A stretch of DNA of 14,825 nucleotides. It comes from Firmicutes bacterium UBA5388. GTDB lineage: Bacteria > Bacillota > UBA4882 > UBA10575. The notes below the pieces were generated by a model. It was given only the letters and a program-made list of their open reading frames with translations, had not been told where the DNA came from and did not search any database. The stretch is from positions 40,301-55,125 of the forward strand of contig DHOO01000058.1 in NCBI GenBank assembly GCA_002409975.1. Reading direction: 5' to 3'. The position numbers were made by a program, and so were the translations under genes. Below, in pieces: positions 1-7,600 of this stretch. The stretch's first letter is position 1, and every line of letters begins with the position of its first letter.

Positions 1-3
1 TTA

Positions 4-65
4 GTTGTTCACGCCGACTTTCCTTAGTGCACGCTAGTGCTTTAATCAAAGTCGGGTGAATCAAC
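4..65. repeat. 62-nt imperfect palindrome (stem-loop)
   Basis: The arms pair almost along their whole length. GTTG, TTCAC and CCGACTTT (4-21) match AAAGTCGG, GTGAA and CAAC (48-65), with one unpaired base in each arm. Inside, TTAGTGCAC (24-32) pairs with GTGCTTTAA (37-45) around a GCTA loop, with one wobble and one mismatch. It could be the 3' end of an upstream transcript or a dispersed palindromic repeat. No second copy is present in this window. The rest of 1-252 holds no gene that I can support. Confidence 0.5.
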
Positions 66-90
66 CAAGGCTATTTTCTGGGTAGCTTAA

Positions 91-125
91 TAGACTGTTG
101 ATAACTAATCAGCAGTCTATTTTAG
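91..125 (+). terminator. Probable rho-independent terminator of an upstream gene
   Basis: TAGACTG-T-TGAT (91-102) pairs with ATCA-G-CAGTCTA (108-119), giving a 12-pair stem with one T-G wobble and a short AACTA loop. It is followed by TTTT and AGT. The stem is only moderately GC-rich and the T-tract is short. It would end a transcript entering from the left edge and insulate the peptide-binding protein gene. Confidence 0.5.
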
Positions 126-195
126 TAAAACAGCTATCATAGAGTTATGTTGCGCCTCAGCAAATTATGTATGGCAGGGATTAGATGATTTACTA

Positions 196-224
196 TTCAA
201 TTCCCACCTAAACTCTGATAAAAT
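196..224 (+). promoter_or_regulatory. Weak candidate sigma-A promoter for the peptide-binding protein
   Basis: TTCAAT (196-201) as -35 and TAAAAT (219-224) as -10 are separated by 17 nt and lie 28 nt upstream of the ATG. The -35 matches the consensus at only 3 of 6 positions, so this is a guess based on spacing and a good -10. Confidence 0.25.
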
Positions 225-252
225 AAAGAAAAAAGTATGTGGGAGAACTTTT

Positions 253-1845
253 ATGAACATAAAGACTGGATACTTTAAGCTGTTTATGGCGTTAGCGCTG
301 ATTTTAGTATTATCTATTCTGACACCGCTTAAACTGATCACCGCGGAGCCGGGAAAAAGCATTGCGATTAACCTTGCTTCCTATCCTTTGGGATTCGATC
401 CCCAAACTGTACTTTATGATTCGGAAAAGATTCTTTTAAACAATCTTCATGAGGGGTTAGTAGTATGGGATCAAGGGGTGTTATCTCCTGGGATGGCTGC
501 TAAGTGGATCGTTTCGGCTGATGGAAAAACTTATACCTTTCATCTAAAAGATTCATACTGGTCGAACGGGGATCAGGTGACGGCATTTGATTTTGAATTA
601 TCTTGGAAACGGATACTAGCATCAGAGTATGTGAGTTCATCCCGTTTTTTACTGGATGTGATTAAGAATGCCTATTCATATCGGGTAGGGAACTTAAAAA
701 ACACGGATGAGATTGGAGTAAAAGCTTTAGACAAGCAAGTTTTACAAGTGGTTTTGGAGAAACCATGCAGTTATTTTTTAAACCTTTTGACCTTTCCGGC
801 TTTCCTTCCGGTTCACTCCAAGTATATAAAAGAAAAGGACCAAAACTATGCTCCTGGGTTTTGTAGTAATGGACCTTTTCAGATTGGGGAATGGGAGCCC
901 CGAAACCATGCGGTGTTAGTAGTTAACCAGTTTTATCAGGGTGAAAGAGGAAATATTAAGGAGATAAAAGTGACTTTTCTCCCTCCAAATACTGGTGTAA
1001 CCATTTATACTGCCGGAATGATTGATCTGTTGGAGGAGCCACCTTTTTCCATGTTTGGGCAATATGGCTCTGATTTAGTTCAAGCTTCTACGATGGGGAC
1101 AGGGTTTATTTATCTAAATACCCGTAGACCGCCACTGAATAATATGGTTTTTCGCAAGGCTCTCTCTTTAGCGATTAACAGGGATCTGCTGGTAGCTAGA
1201 ACCTTAGGATATAGAGGGATTCCGGCTACAGGATTAATTCCTCCGGGGATTGCGGATAGCAAAAGCGGCACTGATTTTCGTCAGACTGGAGGCGCTTTAC
1301 TTGACCCTGCTGACGGCGAAAAATGCCTTGAGCAATTATATACAGCTGGTTATCCTAATGAAGATGGTTACCCTGAAATAGATATCTTGGTGGTAGACAG
1401 TGTAGTTCCCTTAGAAATGACTAAGATCTTAGCGGAAATGTGGGAAATTAATCTTGGTTTAAAGGTTAAGATTGAGGCTGTAAGTTATGATCAATTTCTA
1501 GAGCTAGCCTCTACTGGCAGGTTTTATACGGCAAGGCAGGGCTGGACTGGTGATTACCCGGACCCGATGACCTTTTTAAATCTATTTCACTCACAGGCAG
1601 CAGAGAATTTTTGTAGTTACAAGGACCCGGAATATGATTATTGGCTGTCGGTAGCTCAGGAGAGAATGGATACAATTAGTAGGTACAGAATTTATCATTT
1701 ACTTGAGGAAAAATTAATTTCCGATCTGCCAATTATTCCTCTATATTTCAATGTTAAGCCTTACCTTGTGTCTCAACGCTTAAAGGGTTTAACTTATTCG
1801 CCGCAAGGTTTTCCGCTCTTTCGTAAGGCTCGGAAAGTGGATTAA
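253..1845 (+). CDS. OppA-like peptide/solute-binding protein of an ABC transporter (SBP family 5)
   Basis: A 530-residue extracytoplasmic binding protein that would capture oligopeptides or a related solute for an ABC importer. Residues 1-31 form a signal peptide: a lysine-containing N-terminus, a hydrophobic core, and a likely cleavage after ITA. There is no lipobox cysteine, so the mature protein would be free in a periplasm rather than lipid-anchored as in monoderm Bacillota. The body shows the family-5 pattern: the DGKTYTFHLKD segment, SNGPFQIGEWEP, an RKALSLAINRDLL helix, and the signature GWTGDYPDPMTFL near residues 432-444. Length is normal for the family. The ATG is preceded by GGGAG (241-245) at 7-nt spacing. 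No permease or ATPase gene is adjacent, so it probably shares a transporter encoded elsewhere. The substrate cannot be read from sequence; nickel, dipeptide or murein-peptide binding are alternatives. Confidence 0.93.
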   Translation: MNIKTGYFKLFMALALILVLSILTPLKLITAEPGKSIAINLASYPLGFDPQTVLYDSEKILLNNLHEGLVVWDQGVLSPGMAAKWIVSADGKTYTFHLKDSYWSNGDQVTAFDFELSWKRILASEYVSSSRFLLDVIKNAYSYRVGNLKNTDEIGVKALDKQVLQVVLEKPCSYFLNLLTFPAFLPVHSKYIKEKDQNYAPGFCSNGPFQIGEWEPRNHAVLVVNQFYQGERGNIKEIKVTFLPPNTGVTIYTAGMIDLLEEPPFSMFGQYGSDLVQASTMGTGFIYLNTRRPPLNNMVFRKALSLAINRDLLVARTLGYRGIPATGLIPPGIADSKSGTDFRQTGGALLDPADGEKCLEQLYTAGYPNEDGYPEIDILVVDSVVPLEMTKILAEMWEINLGLKVKIEAVSYDQFLELASTGRFYTARQGWTGDYPDPMTFLNLFHSQAAENFCSYKDPEYDYWLSVAQERMDTISRYRIYHLLEEKLISDLPIIPLYFNVKPYLVSQRLKGLTYSPQGFPLFRKARKVD

Positions 1846-1891
1846 AAAACCATTACTGACATAATGTTCTTCCAATCAGTGAAAGGGTTTT
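1846..1891 (+). terminator. Possible terminator after the peptide-binding protein
   Basis: AAAACC (1846-1851) pairs with GGTTTT (1886-1891), and ACTGA (1855-1859) pairs with TCAGT (1876-1880). An unequal internal loop lies between the two stems, and TTTT falls at the 3' side. The stem is weak. It starts directly after the stop codon, which suggests this gene and the next (201 nt away) are separate transcripts. Confidence 0.35.
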
Positions 1892-1932
1892 CTGGCATAA
1901 TCGAGAAAAGAGAGTTATCTAAGGAGTCGTTT

Positions 1933-1959
1933 ATGCTGCCTACTGTCTTGCACATGTGA
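1933..1959 (+). other. Eight-codon ORF with a good ribosome binding site (possible leader peptide)
   Basis: ATG at 1933 opens MLPTVLHM and stops with TGA. AAGGAG (1921-1926) lies 6 nt ahead, a better ribosome binding site than that of the next gene. It lies in the leader of the LptD-like gene, followed by a stretch rich in AAGT (about 1961-2001). It may be a leader peptide, a decayed gene start, or chance; I see no attenuator structure that would decide. Confidence 0.15.
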
Positions 1960-2046
1960 AGTGATGTAAAGTAAAGTCAAGTGAATCGACAAGTCTCGAA
2001 GTGTTTTCTAAGAGCCGCGCTTGAAAGGAAAGGGTAGAAAGAATTA

Positions 2047-3342
2047 ATGAATTCATTTAAAAATGGTATGATCATAGTTGTTTTAATCTTTCTTATGCTT
2101 ACTTGTTATTTACTTCCGGCAACTGCCGCTAGCGAAGAAGACATCGAAATAGAGGCCTTAATGGTCGAGTTTGATCCAGTTCAGCGCATATACATGGCCA
2201 GCGGGGGGGTCAAATTTAAAAATGGAGATTTTCTGCTTCAAGCTGAAAACCTTCGTTATAATCAGAAAGAGGAATTTCTGCAAGCGGAAAATCGGATAAA
2301 ACTAATTACTTCTTTTGGAACTTGGGAAGGAGAGAAAATAGAGTACTCTTTCCGTAATAATAAAGGAGAGATTTCCGCTCCTAGAGGGGTAGTTGGGGAG
2401 ACTTTGGTTTCTGGTGAAAAAGCAGAGATCAATGAAGAAATATTATTCTTAAACGATACATCCTTTACAAAGTGCGATTTAGCCACCCCCTGTATTAAGA
2501 TCAAAGCCAGTAAAGTTCAGCTGGTAGAAAAGCGGGTCAAAGTCAAAGGAGGTCTTTTATACTTAAAAAACCTTCCACTCTTGCCTCTTCCCCCTCTAAC
2601 CGTTTCTACCGATAGTTTTGATAATTGGCCTCTATTAGAATTGGGTCTCAACAACAACCGCGGGCTTTATCTTGTGGGGAAGCTTACCCATGAAGTAAAT
2701 AAACAATTTAAACTTAACTACGGGCTCGGATTAGGTACTAATAAATGGTTTCGTCTGCAGGGAGGCGGCGATTGGCTCGTTACTCCCAGATTAGTTTGGA
2801 ACTCGGAACTTACTTGGGAACCGAAAAAAAGTCTAAATGGTAATTCCGGGTTAACTTATTATTTTCCCCGGGCGGAATTTAAAGCCGAACTTAAAAAAGG
2901 TTGGACGGGTATATCCTCGACCGAGGGTTCTCTCAAGCTAAAGTTTCCCCTTTTTACCGATGCTAAAGCGGAGTTTGTATATGTTTCTAATTTTACTGAA
3001 GGTAATCAGGTTATAGAGAAGCGTCAGGATGTTGGGGGACGAATAACTGGAAACTGGTTACCTGGGTTTTCGTTGGGGGCTGGGATGCTTTATGGAGAAG
3101 GAGATTTGAAAACAGGTAGCTTAAATGGTTGGTACGGGGAAACTTTTTGGAATGGAAGCATTGGACTTTTACCAACCTGGCGATTGGCGGTTGAAGGGAA
3201 GAATCTATGGCAAAGAGGAGCTAACCCCCTTTGGGTACAGAATAAAGTAGAGCTAATTAAAGATCTGCACTGTTTTAAGGCTAGTCTGGGTTATGATTTT
3301 CTAAACCGTAATGTTCAGTTTAATCTAGGCTTTAAGTGGTAA
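2047..3342 (+). CDS. LptD/OstA-like outer-membrane beta-barrel protein
   Basis: A 431-residue exported protein. Residues 1-28 are a clear signal peptide with likely cleavage at ATAA|S. Residues about 32-130 form an OstA/LptA-type beta-jellyroll: a GGVKFKNGDFLLQAENLRYN segment, alternating short strands, and GEKIEYSFRNNKGEISAPRG. Residues 143-185 resemble the linker of LptD, with two cysteines (143 and 149), CIKIKASKV and LYLKNLPLLPLPPL. The rest (about 185-431) alternates aromatic and polar residues, as a transmembrane barrel does, and ends NLGFKW with a C-terminal tryptophan typical of a barrel-assembly signal. In the known family, LptD inserts lipopolysaccharide into the outer leaflet. E. 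coli LptD is about 780 residues, so this is a compact version with room for a smaller barrel. The start is ATG 2047, with AAGGG (2030-2034) about 12 nt ahead; ATG 2068 would still leave a shortened signal. Its lipid-transport role is inferred from family likeness. Confidence 0.8.
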   Translation: MNSFKNGMIIVVLIFLMLTCYLLPATAASEEDIEIEALMVEFDPVQRIYMASGGVKFKNGDFLLQAENLRYNQKEEFLQAENRIKLITSFGTWEGEKIEYSFRNNKGEISAPRGVVGETLVSGEKAEINEEILFLNDTSFTKCDLATPCIKIKASKVQLVEKRVKVKGGLLYLKNLPLLPLPPLTVSTDSFDNWPLLELGLNNNRGLYLVGKLTHEVNKQFKLNYGLGLGTNKWFRLQGGGDWLVTPRLVWNSELTWEPKKSLNGNSGLTYYFPRAEFKAELKKGWTGISSTEGSLKLKFPLFTDAKAEFVYVSNFTEGNQVIEKRQDVGGRITGNWLPGFSLGAGMLYGEGDLKTGSLNGWYGETFWNGSIGLLPTWRLAVEGKNLWQRGANPLWVQNKVELIKDLHCFKASLGYDFLNRNVQFNLGFKW

Positions 3343-3378
3343 TATTATCTAACCGGCTTAGAGCTAGTCGTAAATTAA

Positions 3379-3522
3379 GGAATTGCATAATTCAATTATT
3401 TAAGATTTAACCACATATCTGATTTCGTGACTATTCGATCTATACCAGGGGAAACGCGACCGCAAGCTTTCACGATTTTCCCTGGTGTCTATAGATGTCA
3501 CGAATTCAGATTATGCAATTCC
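3379..3522. repeat. MITE-like palindromic repeat, full copy
   Basis: The ends are a perfect 13-bp inverted repeat, GGAATTGCATAAT (3379-3391) and ATTATGCAATTCC (3510-3522). Further inward, CTGATTTCGTGAC (3419-3431) and the CCAGGGGAAA region pair with their counterparts near 3470-3508, so most of the element folds into one long imperfect hairpin. The left arm carries about 27 extra bases. It contains no reading frame. A second, internally deleted copy lies at 3632-3721, which shows that it is mobile or repeated. I cannot name the parent element. Confidence 0.7.
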
Positions 3523-3532
3523 CTCAAATAGC

Positions 3533-3574
3533 AATCAATAACACCTTCCAATCACTTGGAAGGTGTTATTGATT
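3533..3574. terminator. Perfect 19-bp hairpin, likely bidirectional terminator
   Basis: AATCAATAACACCTTCCAA (3533-3551) pairs without mismatch with 3556-3574 around a TCAC loop. The inner stem (AACACCTTCCAA with its complement) is the more GC-rich part. The outer stem reads TTATTGATT on the 3' side and is A-rich on the 5' side, so it can act as a weak U-tract in either direction. It lies 190 bp after the LptD-like gene, between the two repeat copies, and probably ends that transcript. No true T-run follows, so an operator or a cruciform is possible. Confidence 0.6.
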
Positions 3575-3631
3575 AGGCTTAAAAACCGAATCTTATTTTT
3601 CTATCAAATTATGAGGAAATTACTTTGTTAA

Positions 3632-3721
3632 GGAATTGCATGATTCAATTATTTAAGATTTAATCACACATCTGATTTCGTGACTAATTGATCTATACCA
3701 AGGGAAACGCTACGCAATTCC
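3632..3721. repeat. MITE-like repeat, internally deleted copy
   Basis: The first 84 or so bases match 3379-3462 of the full copy with about eight substitutions. The sequence then jumps directly to GCAATTCC (3714-3721), the outer end of the right arm. The inner loop and most of the right arm are missing, which points to an internal deletion. It lies 90 bp upstream of the methyltransferase and may have displaced the original promoter. Confidence 0.65.
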
Positions 3722-3811
3722 CCCTTGTAAGTATGTTTAAAGGAGTTTACACATAAATAGAGCTGGGAAGGAGTAAAATATTTGAAAAGATAGTTAAGTG
3801 GAGGAAAAATT

Positions 3812-4630
3812 GTGGAGAACCCTTTAAATCATTTATCTGGATCCGAATGGCTATATTGGACAAATACTATTTATTCTACTAATTACCCGCCAGACCCTAC
3901 TCATCAGTTGCGCAAAAAACATGGGGCAATTAAACCCCCTGAGTTGATGGCTGAGATAATCGCCTTCTTTAGCAAAGAAGGCGAACTGGTTTTGGATCCT
4001 TTTGCCGGAGTGGGCAGTACTTTATTAGGAGCAGCTTTGGTTGGCCGAAAAGCTGTTGGTATCGAATTGAACGTTGAATGGATTCGGATTTTTAGGGAGA
4101 TAACCTCCGGTTTTACAGTCGGGGAAAACGGGTTTATACAGGGTCAGGGTGGGCGAAAAATTGAGGGTTTAATGCTCCATGGTGATTGTCTGGAAGAACT
4201 TAAAAAACTACCGGCTGAACAGGTAGCGACGATTATTACTGATCCTCCATATGGTTGCCAACACCGAGTTGATTTTATTAAGGAGACTAACTTTTCCATG
4301 TATAATCCAGGTGAAGAAAAAGATTTAGGAAACTCACGGGGATTCGTAGAATATTTAGAGAAAATAGCGGAGTTCGCTAGAGAAGCTTTTAGGGTATTAG
4401 TCCCCCGCCGGTATCTAATAGTACTGATTGGGGATCGTTATCAAAATGGTGAGTATTACCCCTTAAGTATGAAAGTAGCTGAAACGATCCAAAAAACCGG
4501 ATTCAAATGGAAAGGAATGCGGATCTGGTGGAACCAGGCTACTCAAAGACCATTGAAACCTTATGCCATAAGAAGATGTTATGTCTCAAATATTACCCAC
4601 CAGAACATCTTAATTTTTCGGAAAGGTTGA
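3812..4630 (+). CDS. Orphan DNA methyltransferase, N6-adenine or N4-cytosine type
   Basis: A 272-residue S-adenosylmethionine-dependent DNA amino-methyltransferase. Residues 32-52 resemble motif X (KKHGAIKPPELM). Residues 61-71 are motif I, LDPFAGVGST, the AdoMet-binding loop, and GIELN (83-87) is the acidic end of the next strand. TDPPYG (143-148) is catalytic motif IV; DPPY is most often seen in adenine-N6 enzymes, while N4-cytosine enzymes more often have S/TPPY. Order X-I-IV differs from the common beta order, in which IV comes first. The recognition domain would lie after motif IV (about 150-250). The start is GTG with GGAGG (3800-3804) 7 nt ahead. No restriction nuclease gene is adjacent, so it is a solitary methylase, perhaps phage-derived or regulatory. 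The target sequence cannot be predicted. Confidence 0.88.
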   Translation: MENPLNHLSGSEWLYWTNTIYSTNYPPDPTHQLRKKHGAIKPPELMAEIIAFFSKEGELVLDPFAGVGSTLLGAALVGRKAVGIELNVEWIRIFREITSGFTVGENGFIQGQGGRKIEGLMLHGDCLEELKKLPAEQVATIITDPPYGCQHRVDFIKETNFSMYNPGEEKDLGNSRGFVEYLEKIAEFAREAFRVLVPRRYLIVLIGDRYQNGEYYPLSMKVAETIQKTGFKWKGMRIWWNQATQRPLKPYAIRRCYVSNITHQNILIFRKG

Positions 4631-4647
4631 GTCTGAAGAATACGGCT

Positions 4648-4679
4648 TTAAGGACCATTATTCAGTATTAGGGCCTTAA
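4648..4679. terminator. Possible bidirectional terminator between convergent genes
   Basis: TTAAGGACC (4648-4656) pairs with GGGCCTTAA (4671-4679) except for one A-G mismatch, around a 14-nt AT-rich loop. It lies in the 66-bp gap between the stop codons of the methyltransferase and the glucan synthase, where a shared terminator would be expected. No strong T-tract follows on either strand. Confidence 0.35.
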
Positions 4680-4696
4680 GGGGTGAAAGGCGAAAT

Positions 4697-7600
4697 CTAT
4701 AGTTCGGCAACAACCAGATGGGTCTTCCCATCATCAATCAGGGGTATTTGACCTGTTTTCGGATTTAAGGCTATTCCATCGAGGAAGAGACTTTGTAATC
4801 CGGTTTGTTGTTGATGGGGATTTTTGACGGTGATTTGATAAGCGCTTTCTCCGAATTTGTAATTTACCTGATACTCTGGCCAATCATCCGGAATACATGG
4901 TTTGATGATTAAAAAATCTCCTTGCCGTTGTATTCCCAAGATCCATTCCAACCCGGCCTGATACATCCAACCAGAGGAACCTGTATACCAACTCCACCCG
5001 CCTCTTCCGATATAAGGAGGGGTCGAATAGACATCGGCCGCCATGACATAAGGTTCAACACGATAGGTTTGGACTTCGTGTTGCGTTTGCGTATGATAAA
5101 TCGGATTAAGCATATTAAACAATTCGCCCGCTAGATTGCCTTCACCCAGTTTTGCCCAAGCAATAACAGCCCAAATAGCGCCATGGGTATATTGCCCGCC
5201 GTTTTCCCGGACTCCTTGGGGATAGGCTTGAATATATCCGGGACTGGGGTCGGTTTGCGAAAAGGGTGGGCTTAGCAAGCTAATGATTGCCTTGTCATGC
5301 AAGACCAACCTGTGATAAAGAGACCATATCGCCGTTTTAGCCTTATCCTCGGGAGCGGCTTCGGAGATAACTGCCCATGCTTGTGCAATACAATCAATTT
5401 GGCATTCCGTATTGCTAATTGAGCCTAGCGGATCACCGTTGTCCGTATAAGCCCGTCGGTACCATTGCCCATCCCAACCATTGTTATCTGCAGCCCAACT
5501 AATTTGGTCCATAATCAAGCGGTATTTTTCAGCAAGCTCCTGATCGCCTCGGCTTAAACAGACAGGAATGAATTTTTTAAGGTTTGCGTATAGGAACCAA
5601 GCTAACCAAAGACTTTCTCCCTGACCTTCCAGGCCTATTTTATTCATGCCGTCATTCCAGTCACCACCGCCAATTAATGGTAATGAATGGGGGCCGAAAA
5701 CCGTAGCCCGTTCAATGGCCCGAAGGCAGTGATGATAAAGGTTGGCTGTTTCTTTACTTTCCCTGGTGGGCGCATAACGTTCTCGCTCTTCCGGACGAAG
5801 CGGCGTTTCTGTCAGAAAAGGAATTTGTTGATCCCAGATGCTATGATCCCCAGTGTGTTCTACATAACGGCAGGAAGCGTAGACCAACCATAGTAAATCA
5901 TCGGAATAGCGGGTTCGTATTCCATGCCCGGTTTCCTGATGCCACCAGTGTTGAACATCACCCTCCTGAAACTGATGGGCAGCATGAAGTAGAATTTGCT
6001 CATGGGTTAAATCCGGTCTTGTATGTAATAAGGCTAATACATCTTGAAGTTGATCGCGATAGCCAAAGGCGCCGCCGGATTGGTAAAAAGCCGAACGGGC
6101 CCACAGACGGCAAGCTAAAGTTTGGTAAAGTAACCAATGGTTAATTAGATAATTAAATCCCGGATCTGGCGTTGAGACTTTTACTTGACCTAAGGTTTTC
6201 TTCCAAAAACTTATTACTTCATCTCGTGATTGGATTATTGCCTTTTGTTTATGGTATCGGCTTAAATATTGTTGGGCGGTTATTCGATTTGGCGCTGCAC
6301 CAACTAGACAGTAGATGACTGCTTCCTCATTTGGTTCCAGCTCAAATTTAAGTTGAATAGCGCCACAAGGATTGAAACTAGCTCCGGTTTGATTATCTAA
6401 GGAGGCTTTTCTTAGTCCTGCTGGTTGGGATAAACTACCGTTTCGTCCGATAAATCCGTGGCGATTACCGGTCCAACTTCGTTCTTTTACTGGATGTTCG
6501 GTCCAAAGGTTTAAAAAGCCACAGTAGTCGGGAAAGTGATCATGGTAGGTATTGCGTGCTAAAAGAGCATCGGTGAGATGGTCCATTTCTGTGACAATAT
6601 AAGGGTATGTTTTTTCCCGATTAACCCCTAGTACCCATTCTAAATAATAAGTGACTGACAGTTTGCGCCTTTTTTCACCGGTATTTATTAAAGTAAGCTC
6701 TACGATTTTTACGGGATCGTTCAGTGGCGTCCAATAAAAGGCTTGATGGTCGATTTCTTGATATTGATGAGAGATAACACTATACCCCTGACTGTGTCGG
6801 ATCGTGTATGACTCATTAGTTTGAATTGGTAAAGGCGAAACTGACCATAGCAAACCATCTTCTTCGTCTCGTAAGTAAAATATTTCTCCTGAAGGATCAA
6901 GTATCGGATCATTAGACCAGGGAGTAACTTTAAACTCGCGGCTATTTTTTGCCCAAGTATAGCTACTGCCTGATTCGGATAATAAAAATCCGAAGTTAGG
7001 ATTGGCAAGAACATTAATCCACGGTTGAGGTGGTAAATTATTTGCTTTAAGACAGATTAGATATTCTTTACCATTGGGCGTGAAACCACCCCAGCCATTG
7101 AAGAAGATCAAATCTTCTGGTTGGTTCGATATTGTTGGCGGATACGATTTTTCAATTAATGTTTGATGAAGGAAGACATCGGGCAATTCCAGATCATCTT
7201 CAACCGGGAGCATTTGGGAGATTAGCGTATCTCGATTCGCATCAAGTTGGATTCTGGAAACGGAAGCAAGCAAATTGCGATCGACTTCCGGTAATAGCTC
7301 ATCAGACAAGATAAAAATGTGAGTAGCCAAGAGTTTAAATAATTCGGTATGGGTTTGGGTGTTGATTACTTTTTGTAACCCTTCAATACTGGGTTGATTA
7401 TAACCATCCGCTTCATGACAGATAAAAACCAAATCAACAATTAAACCATGGATTGCCCAGTATTTTAAGGCTTTTAACATAGTCTTGGCCAAATCGAATT
7501 GGGAATCAGTATTGAAATTAACCGACACTATTGGATAATCCCCAGAGATTCCATAAGCCCATAAACCGGACTGGCCTTTAAGATTACGGCTGACGGTTAA

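Noticed and set aside
165..362. A 65-codon minus-strand frame at the start of the peptide-binding protein gene
   Set aside because: It overlaps the signal-peptide coding region and promoter of a real gene and has no recognisable features.
253..3342. An operon joining the peptide-binding protein and the LptD-like gene
   Set aside because: A 201-bp gap with a possible terminator separates them, and no functional link is known.
3375..3725. A CRISPR-like array formed by the two repeat copies
   Set aside because: There are only two long copies, of unequal length, with hairpin structure and no regular spacers.
3812..4630. A restriction-modification system
   Set aside because: No nuclease or specificity gene lies next to the methyltransferase; both flanks are explained by repeats and the convergent glucan synthase gene.
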